Positions 9,001 through 13,525 of a stretch of 13,525 nt of DNA are shown in pieces. The DNA is from JAIBBG01 sp043748015. Its GTDB lineage: Bacteria > Bacteroidota > Bacteroidia > Flavobacteriales_D > Sanyastnellaceae. The stretch covers positions 1 to 13,525 of the forward strand of contig JAYTOA010000094.1 in NCBI GenBank assembly GCA_043748015.1, given 5' to 3'. How positions within the stretch are numbered: position 1 is the stretch's first letter; each line of letters starts with the position of its first letter. The position numbers and the translations under genes are program-made. The notes under the pieces are model-generated. The model had not been told where the DNA came from. It did not search any database and worked only from the letters and a program-made list of their open reading frames with translations.

Positions 9001-9631
9001 TGACATAAAGCGCTTGTGGCGTCAACAAATAATAAAGATCTCCCGTTCCACCAAAATCAAAATCGCTCCAGAATCCTGCAATCTGATCGTATTGCTGATT
9101 GCTTTCGGTACCCAATGGATCAGGAAAAGCCGATGGTGTAAAGTCGATGTATCCTGTTGCGCCCAATGCTATTGTGCCCTTTGTAGTCAACACTACCTGA
9201 TTGAAAGTCTGTCCGAAGAAGTTGAAATTCCAGCCCAGATTGATTGGTGCAGAAAAATTATCCGTACTGTTTCCGGGATTGCCTGGCCATTGAATGGTAT
9301 TCGGGTGTGTGTAGCTGGTGGTTGGTTGAATCCACGTACAGTTGGACTCGCCGGCTGTCTGCAATGATTTCGTCATCGCATTTTCCGCCTTGTGCAGTTC
9401 CTTCCATCTTGTTTTTATTTCTACAACACGATCCGCATCGAAACGTGGGTCTTGTGTAAATCGCACCCAATCTTCCTTAGACATTTTCTGTAGAAAAGTT
9501 GTATCGTACAACTGATCCAAAGTCATATCACTTGAGTACCTCGCATTAAATGGAGCTCTATACTCATTCTGAGACTGAACCGCGTTGCTTGCGAACAACA
9601 AGAGAAAAAAAGCAATAAAAAAATGTTTCAT
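6020..9631 (-). CDS. Secreted NIDO-domain protein with Ig-like repeats and T9SS type B C-terminal domain
   Basis: A 1203-residue predicted surface or secreted protein. Signal peptide 1-20 (MKHFFIAFFLLLFASNAVQS), then a charged helical segment (about 22-92) without a recognised domain. A nidogen-like (NIDO) region spans about 130-330, with NFFGQ, a GFWSDFDF block and an NSFQMIIT block. A cadherin-like or BNR-like stretch runs 340-440, followed by several Ig-like modules of the SprB/PKD-like kind, with repeated C-x-G starts and WSNG or WTG cores, each with paired Cys. The last 85 or so residues are the type B CTD: IPNVFTPNG, NRWGD, GTYWYFI and the end GFFTILR. In this family the CTD directs export through the T9SS after Sec passage. 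The binding partner is unknown. The CTD motif reads PNGGGGND, where PNGDGxND is usual. A promoter-like element lies at 9708-9737 and a terminator at 5971-5997, so it is probably its own transcription unit. Confidence 0.92.
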   Translation of the reverse strand: MKHFFIAFFLLLFASNAVQSQNEYRAPFNARYSSDMTLDQLYDTTFLQKMSKEDWVRFTQDPRFDADRVVEIKTRWKELHKAENAMTKSLQTAGESNCTWIQPTTSYTHPNTIQWPGNPGNSTDNFSAPINLGWNFNFFGQTFNQVVLTTKGTIALGATGYIDFTPSAFPDPLGTESNQQYDQIAGFWSDFDFGGTGDLYYLLTPQALYVNYINVGYWPNGSDKKNSFQMIITPDGSPIIGGGNNVQFTYYDMQWANSQISGANGGCQANTNLAVVGCDRATGNQHYAFGRFNICNSTQYNGPYGVALNQQDGVDWLDGRVISFNTSIANFNINQPPQVIGEACDTIRMCIGETFNFDLAFTSPESNQTTTITFNQSGTGFSATPINSSASLVNAAQLSLAQFVASASNVGSNTVNIIATDNGTPVASRTVTYVFIVEDIVPPPITISGVSSICAGGETLLTASEGFDSYTWSNGANGMTAAVTTAGNVTVVGHYGICSAVGTLNITVTPYFIPQLVGGNNPIPMCPGQDTTLCVLGEYESYEWYVYPGYTGEFVTGTPLDEPCVQVTGNVNGNYGILVTDSAGCQGLNIKLVNITESFVCASNADNNGPQCNGLQAKQFCGYSNPPAGHLTIYGLSTSANGWQGSYINIYVYPASGAAPTEYFFTTFNAFTVYSAPVIGAGDSVAIEYFANGNNFQGNSLWVINCGQNTPTIIPAPLNDGIVWSALSTCVSTPLQGQWTVTGPSGWNMTSMTTMNTTFTPTQYGNYQLCFADPACSINHCYNMEYTQAPTLTMTPGLDLLLCDTETSAQTISISDIGGTGSITWTGQGAVPSANNLAATLGPYTGYVTTTITATVTNGCGTASDSMQIIHHPDVPEPSLNNQSLCAGASVTLDPIPASQDNSNLHYQWTPGNATTPTLNVTIPGTYSVIVNNLCDVSNSASASISGVVAAGITSSPNANYLECNTGQVPLSVSYNNASQYTIAWTGPITSSSNAITATIDGNYCWNVTDIHGCGTSANGCANVDISSAPSTSSGSPELTALCPRECKQYDLIVTGENVSYSWSTNCSGLGIGSSSATLQYCADNVPTDCLGIPLTITGTVSNGCGSDQATWQVQSNACEITIPNVFTPNGGGGNDKFYIKGLENYTNVHLTIFNRWGDNVFESKNYLNNWTATDLAEGTYWYFIQLPFGLKTEYKGFFTILR

Positions 9632-9707
9632 AGACAGTTATTGTGGCAGATGAATTAAGGCAAATTGAATTCGCTCCTCAGCAATTCACCCGTTTGCCGA
9701 TGGGTCG

Positions 9708-9737
9708 CAAATATAATTCGTGTGATTATCGGATTAA
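9708..9737 (-). promoter_or_regulatory. Candidate Bacteroidota-type promoter for the NIDO / type B CTD gene
   Basis: On the minus strand TATATTTG (9715-9708) matches the -7 consensus TAnnTTTG exactly. TTA at 9737-9735 sits exactly 19 nt upstream where TTG is expected (two of three bases). The predicted start point is about 70 nt before the ATG. The -33 part and some of the spacer lie inside the last codons of the upstream membrane protein gene. Confidence 0.6.
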
Positions 9738-10805
9738 CACCACATTTCCCATCTTTTTGTACACCTCATGATTCCTGTCGATGGCTGAAATAAAGTATTG
9801 ATAGGTGCCCGACGGACACACATTTCCGTTGTTTTCAACACCTTCCCACATGGCAGATCCGTCGCTTTTGAAGACTGTTACACCGCGATCGTTTTTGATC
9901 TCAATGCTGTTGACGATTATTCCTTCTGAACCACTGCGTAAGTCGAAAGTATCATTCGAGCCGTCTCCATTCGGTGTGAAAATATTTGGTATCAATAGTT
10001 TCCCCGGCTTGAAGACGGTCAAATTGTGCGAGCTACTCTTAATCACTCCTGACTTGCCGACAACAGTAAGAGTGACGGTGAACTCACCTTCGTTTTCGTA
10101 AGTATGGCTTGCATTTTTTTCTTGCGAAAAAGAAGCGTCGCCAAAATTCCACTGATAAGTTGCCTCGTCATCGTGTGAAGTAAATGAATAGCGCATTTCC
10201 TCCATGTCGAGCGGAAGTATGGTGAAATCACCTTTGATTTCCACGGTGACTGGAGTTGGAACTTGAGCGGTTGAAACCTGCGTCGCGGTCTTCAGTTCCT
10301 CCTCAATTATCGCAGTTACATTCTCCGGTTTCGCTGAAAGAACCTCCGACTTCTTCAAAGGCATTTCCAACCTAGTCTCTTGTTTTTTAAACGCAGATTT
10401 CTCTGTCCCTATTTGCACCTTAGATTGGCTTTCTACCACACGAATTCCTTTGGATCGAATTTCTTTCGATTGATCTCCTTCAACAACAGTTTTCAATTCC
10501 TCAGCCGGAACCATTTCAGGCATCGCAAGGTTCTCTTCAACAATTGTGACAGGAGTTGTAACTATTGTTTTTGCCTTCGATTCGACATTCACCACATAGA
10601 TTACCGATGTCACAACTGCCACTACTACCACTGCAGCAATGATGATTTTCGCAGAAATGTATTTCGCAACGCCACCGGCAACACTTGCGCCGGCTCCCGG
10701 CAATTGTGATTGCACAGCATTCCACAACTCGGGTGAAACATCGGCCTCAACATTCCCAAGCTTCTGAGAAAAAATCTCCCTTATTTGTTCGTCAACGTTC
10801 TTCAA
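9726..10805 (-). CDS. Single-pass membrane protein, anti-sigma-like position, with PKD and type B C-terminal domain
   Basis: A 359-residue protein. Residues 1-52 are cytoplasmic and carry an acidic helix and PELWNAVQSQL, similar to short N-terminal regions seen in Bacteroidota membrane proteins encoded beside ECF sigma factors. One membrane segment spans about 53-72 (IIIAAVVVVAVV core), with no signal peptidase site seen, so it looks like an uncleaved anchor with the rest in the periplasm. A long Lys/Glu/Thr-rich linker (75-190) leads to a PKD domain (about 193-265, with YQWNFGD and HTYENEGEFTVTLTV) and a complete type B CTD (271-359: IPNIFTPNGDGSNDTF, GTYQYFI, end GNVVLIR). The start is TTG at 10805: the next Met is residue 98, beyond the anchor, and a TAG lies four codons upstream. 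It overlaps the sigma gene by 14 nt, suggesting translational coupling and a regulatory pair. Anti-sigma function is inferred from position and topology, not shown. Confidence 0.85.
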   Translation of the reverse strand: MKNVDEQIREIFSQKLGNVEADVSPELWNAVQSQLPGAGASVAGGVAKYISAKIIIAAVVVVAVVTSVIYVVNVESKAKTIVTTPVTIVEENLAMPEMVPAEELKTVVEGDQSKEIRSKGIRVVESQSKVQIGTEKSAFKKQETRLEMPLKKSEVLSAKPENVTAIIEEELKTATQVSTAQVPTPVTVEIKGDFTILPLDMEEMRYSFTSHDDEATYQWNFGDASFSQEKNASHTYENEGEFTVTLTVVGKSGVIKSSSHNLTVFKPGKLLIPNIFTPNGDGSNDTFDLRSGSEGIIVNSIEIKNDRGVTVFKSDGSAMWEGVENNGNVCPSGTYQYFISAIDRNHEVYKKMGNVVLIR

Positions 10806-11337
10806 TATTCTTTTCTAAAATGATCAAATTCTTTTTCAACCAGTTTTTGGCTTTGAGAAATTGCGTCTTCGACGTACTCTCCGAAATACCCATTGCTTCT
10901 GCAATTTCCTGGTGTCCATATCCTTCTATCGCAAACAGGTTGAACACGGTTCTATATCCTGTTGGCATTTTCTCAATGAGATTCAATAATGATATCTCAT
11001 TCATTTTGCTCACTGCATCCACTTCTTCAGCATCCAATTCCTCTGCGGCATCGAGGTCAACACTATTCCTCCACTTGTTTCTGCTGCGCAAATAAGTGAG
11101 AGCCGTGTTCACCATAATGGTTCTTATCCACCCACCAAGTGGTCCACTTCCCTGCCATTGCCCAATTTTCTCAAACACCTTGATAAACCCATCCTGCATC
11201 ACATCTTCCGCTTCTTCCCTGCTGTCGCAATACCTCAGACAAATACTCATCATCTTCCGTGCGTAAAGTTTCCAAAGTATCTGTTGAGATTCCCTGTGGC
11301 CTTCTATACACCCGTTAGCTAATTCCTGATCCGTCAT
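10792..11337 (-). CDS. ECF-type RNA polymerase sigma-70 factor
   Basis: A 181-residue alternative sigma factor that would redirect RNA polymerase to a specific promoter set. Region 2 spans about 10-88, with EEAEDVMQDGFIKVFEKI, the aromatic-rich W61 and GGWIRTIMVNTALTYLR. A short acidic linker (94-109, DLDAAEELDAEEVDAV) leads to region 4 (about 115-172), with LPTGYRTVF-like MPTGYRTVF and the helix-turn-helix HQEIAEAMGISESTSKTQF. Length and lack of region 3 fit ECF sigma factors. The ATG at 11337 gives the usual opening (DQELANGCIEG). The gene follows the upstream terminator by only 33 nt and ends inside the membrane protein gene (TGA at 10794-10792). I see no consensus promoter of its own between the terminator and the start. 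Confidence 0.95.
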   Translation of the reverse strand: MTDQELANGCIEGHRESQQILWKLYARKMMSICLRYCDSREEAEDVMQDGFIKVFEKIGQWQGSGPLGGWIRTIMVNTALTYLRSRNKWRNSVDLDAAEELDAEEVDAVSKMNEISLLNLIEKMPTGYRTVFNLFAIEGYGHQEIAEAMGISESTSKTQFLKAKNWLKKNLIILEKNIEER

Positions 11338-11370
11338 GCCGCATTGCAGTTGAGGTGATAAAGTTCCGAG

Positions 11371-11419
11371 AAAAAAAGTTGTCCGTCAACAGCAATTTTT
11401 TTTGCTGCTGACGGACAAC
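11371..11419 (-). terminator. Strong intrinsic terminator after the adhesin gene
   Basis: An 18-bp stem is formed by 11378-11395 and 11402-11419 around a 6-nt loop, followed on the minus strand by seven T (11377-11371). The single non-Watson-Crick position is a G-U pair on the minus-strand transcript but A-C on the other, which supports minus-strand use. It lies 63 bp beyond the TAG of the adhesin gene and only 33 bp before the sigma factor ATG. Confidence 0.92.
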
Positions 11420-11482
11420 TCGCGATAGAGAATAATTATTGATCAGGATTTTCAGCGAAATCTCTTCCCTGAATTTTTGCTG

Positions 11483-13525
11483 CTAACGAAGAATATTTAC
11501 GTGCCCTTCGAAGACTTCTACCTTATTCTGACTGAGTGAAACACACTCTATGCGCCATAAATATGTGCCGTCTTCTACATAATACTCTCCTTTGTCAACT
11601 CCTCCTGTCCATGCTTTTTCCGGGTCGTCAGAAAAATACATTTCATCACCCCAGCGATTTAAAATCCATAACTTAAATGTACCGGGCTTCACTCCGCTGA
11701 TGGAAGGAAGAAATACGTCGTTGATACCATCGCCATCAGGGGTGAAAGTATTTGGTATGAATACCTGAAGTATGCTCTCAATAAATATGTCATGACATAC
11801 AGTGTCGACACATCCAAACTGACTAGTGGCTTCCAGACACACCGGGAATGAGGCATTGTCAAGGTCCGGGAAATTCCATGATGGATTCGCCAATGGACTA
11901 TTTCCTGTCAGGTAAAAACTCCAGTTATAGGAAACTGCGCCAGTGGTGAGATTCGTGAACTGCACTTGGTGTTCAAGTACGGTGACCGGCTGTGGTTCCC
12001 AGGTGAAATCTATTTCAGGAAAACCATAAATCACAATCTGAGAATCAAGCGTATCACTTGCAGAACAACCATAAACAGATGTAATCGTCAGTGATGGAAA
12101 AAAGGTTCCATAGCCCGGGTACGCATACGACGTATCGCCACAGAAATTAATATTGGTTCCATTGCCCATCGACCATTGGCAAGTATATGATTCAGTGATA
12201 GGCGCGCTCAAATCGTAAAAATAAATCGTGGCAGGGAAACACCCTGCAAGGGTATCCACTTCGAAATATGGAGTAGGAGTTTCGTGCACAGTGACATGAA
12301 TCGTGTCCCGCACATTGGCTGAGCAGCCATCGCTTGCTTCTACCCAAAAATCTGTGCTTGCGAAAGGACAAACATTCACGGTGTTTCCATTTGCGAAAGG
12401 CGTATTATCGATTGGAATCTGATACCATTGAACGCTGGTATTGCCATTACCTCCCGTAAGCTCAACACTCAAATCCGTGCACTCATACTGACAGATTACA
12501 GTGTCGATTGCACTTGAAAAACTGAGTCCAATACTCGGGAAAAGCGAAGCAGTTACTGCGAGCGTTTCCGTTGGACAATTGTTGATGTCAGTACCGTAAA
12601 CATATAGCGTACTATCTTGAGTAATTGTAAGACAGAACGGATTCAATGTAGAAATTTCGCACGCATTAGCGGAAGGACACGTGTTCCAATGTGTCGTTAA
12701 AACACCCGTGCCTCCATTCAAATTTGCTTCAAAACAAACTTCGTCTCCATAGCAAAATGATTGTGATGTCCAGGGAAGTAAAATAGTCATCTCTGGTGAA
12801 ACGCTCGTGAGGGTAATCGGCTGGGTTGCTTCGCACGATATACCGGGCCCAACTGGCACAGTCATTCCAATGATATAATTACCGGCAGGCAGATTGTTGA
12901 ATTCGAAAGGAGCAGTATTATCCGTCATACTCGGAATGCCGGGAGCTGTCAATGTAAAAGAAGAAGCTCCTGCATCTGTGAAATCTATACTTCCAGTGGC
13001 GTCACCAAAGCATGTTGGATTGGTTGGCGTGATCACGTCAATCACTTCCGCCGGACGCTCGTTGATGGTAAAAGTTCCTGTGAAAACACAACCTTCTGCA
13101 TCTGTAACTTCATAATCATGATCACCGGCACAGAGATTCGTCCAGTTTATTGAGGCAGCTCCATTAACCAGGTAAGGCGGAAATCCATTTGATATGGTGA
13201 AGTTCGCGAAACCATCACAAGTCTGAAAGCAAACTTCTGCACTGAAATCAACAACAACATTCAACGCCACTCCAACTGTTATCTGCACAGATGCAGAGGA
13301 CTGACATTGTATGGCGTTGTGAATTTGTGTGCCGGTTGCAGTAAAAGTTTCCGTAACAGACGGGCACACATTCACTGATGGTGTATTCAAAGCGCCATTG
13401 ATGGAAGGAGTTGCGTTCCAAACGTAGGAGTCAGCGCCTGCGGCATTGATATCAGTGCATGCTTCAAAACAAATCGATGTCTCTACTGGAGTCAATACCA
13501 CTATTGGTAACGCATGAACGACGAG
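11483..13525 (-). CDS. Large secreted adhesin-like protein with SprB/PKD-like repeats and T9SS type B C-terminal domain (5' end outside window)
   Basis: The frame is open to the window edge (680 residues visible), so the start lies upstream; a GTG at 13501 is only an internal codon. Numbering from that GTG: paired-Cys Ig-like modules at about 1-76 (ICFEAC, NVCPS) and 330-405 (ICQYEC, NVCPF); related modules at 80-150 (VCFQTC) and 237-320 (FCYGDEVCF); and an SprB-like repeat at 152-236 with PTCFGDATGSI. Two PKD-like domains occupy about 409-575. The type B CTD runs 581-672: IPNTFTPDGDGINDVF, LNRWGDEMYF, GTYLWRI, end GHVNILR. Such proteins are exported by the T9SS and often serve as surface adhesins; the ligand is unknown. 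It ends in TAG at 11485-11483 and is followed by the strong terminator at 11371-11419. Confidence 0.93.
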   Translation of the reverse strand, partial: LVVHALPIVVLTPVETSICFEACTDINAAGADSYVWNATPSINGALNTPSVNVCPSVTETFTATGTQIHNAIQCQSSASVQITVGVALNVVVDFSAEVCFQTCDGFANFTISNGFPPYLVNGAASINWTNLCAGDHDYEVTDAEGCVFTGTFTINERPAEVIDVITPTNPTCFGDATGSIDFTDAGASSFTLTAPGIPSMTDNTAPFEFNNLPAGNYIIGMTVPVGPGISCEATQPITLTSVSPEMTILLPWTSQSFCYGDEVCFEANLNGGTGVLTTHWNTCPSANACEISTLNPFCLTITQDSTLYVYGTDINNCPTETLAVTASLFPSIGLSFSSAIDTVICQYECTDLSVELTGGNGNTSVQWYQIPIDNTPFANGNTVNVCPFASTDFWVEASDGCSANVRDTIHVTVHETPTPYFEVDTLAGCFPATIYFYDLSAPITESYTCQWSMGNGTNINFCGDTSYAYPGYGTFFPSLTITSVYGCSASDTLDSQIVIYGFPEIDFTWEPQPVTVLEHQVQFTNLTTGAVSYNWSFYLTGNSPLANPSWNFPDLDNASFPVCLEATSQFGCVDTVCHDIFIESILQVFIPNTFTPDGDGINDVFLPSISGVKPGTFKLWILNRWGDEMYFSDDPEKAWTGGVDKGEYYVEDGTYLWRIECVSLSQNKVEVFEGHVNILR

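Noticed and set aside
9666..9688. Short inverted repeat TGAATT / AATTCA in the leader of the NIDO protein gene
   Set aside because: Only 6 bp plus 2 bp past a bulge, no T-run; too weak to call a terminator or operator.
11361..11367. GGAACTT on the minus strand, resembling an ECF -35 element, before the sigma gene
   Set aside because: With normal spacing the transcript would start at or just inside the sigma start codon, and no matching -10 element is seen; probably chance.
1..13525. tRNA, rRNA, CRISPR array, transposase or phage genes
   Set aside because: No regularly spaced repeats, cloverleaf-like segments or transposase and phage proteins were seen on either strand.

Overview
The window comes from a Bacteroidota genome, probably a marine or freshwater relative of the Flavobacteriales or Chitinophagales; this lineage is inferred from gene content only. 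The evidence is three proteins ending in the gliding-motility-type (type B, CHU_C-like) C-terminal domain, the family that includes cargo of the type IX secretion system (T9SS). There are also SprB-like, PKD-like and nidogen-like surface modules, a RadA of bacterial type, and one promoter close to the Bacteroidota consensus (TTG-N19-TAnnTTTG). Every gene I can support lies on the minus strand, so the biological order runs from high to low coordinates.

Layout in transcription order. (1) 13525-11483: the 3' part of a large secreted adhesin with paired-Cys Ig-like modules, an SprB-like repeat, PKD-like domains and a type B CTD, followed by a strong intrinsic terminator at 11371-11419. (2) 11337-10792: an ECF sigma factor. 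Its end overlaps by 14 nt a TTG-started gene (10805-9726) for a single-pass membrane protein placed like an anti-sigma factor, whose outer part is a PKD domain plus a complete type B CTD. (3) A promoter-like element at 9708-9737, then 9631-6020, a 1203-residue secreted NIDO/Ig-like/type B CTD protein with a hairpin terminator at 5971-5997. (4) radA at 5881-4520, with short tandem repeats on both sides. (5) A 524-bp gene-free stretch (3996-4519) with degenerate repeats and an inverted repeat. (6) 3995-1, running off the window: a very large secreted zinc metalloprotease (HELIHALGF) joined to a carbohydrate-binding-like module and a beta-helix region, interrupted by one in-frame TAA at codon 118.

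How the genes may work together. Regions 1 to 3 look like a surface-protein locus with its own regulatory pair. The most interesting element is the membrane protein of the sigma operon. It carries the same terminal domain that routes its neighbours to the T9SS, yet it is held in the inner membrane by an uncleaved signal anchor. This invites the idea that it monitors T9SS cargo or export state and controls the sigma factor accordingly. That is inference and no function has been shown here. RadA is a housekeeping recombination gene with no evident functional link to its neighbours.
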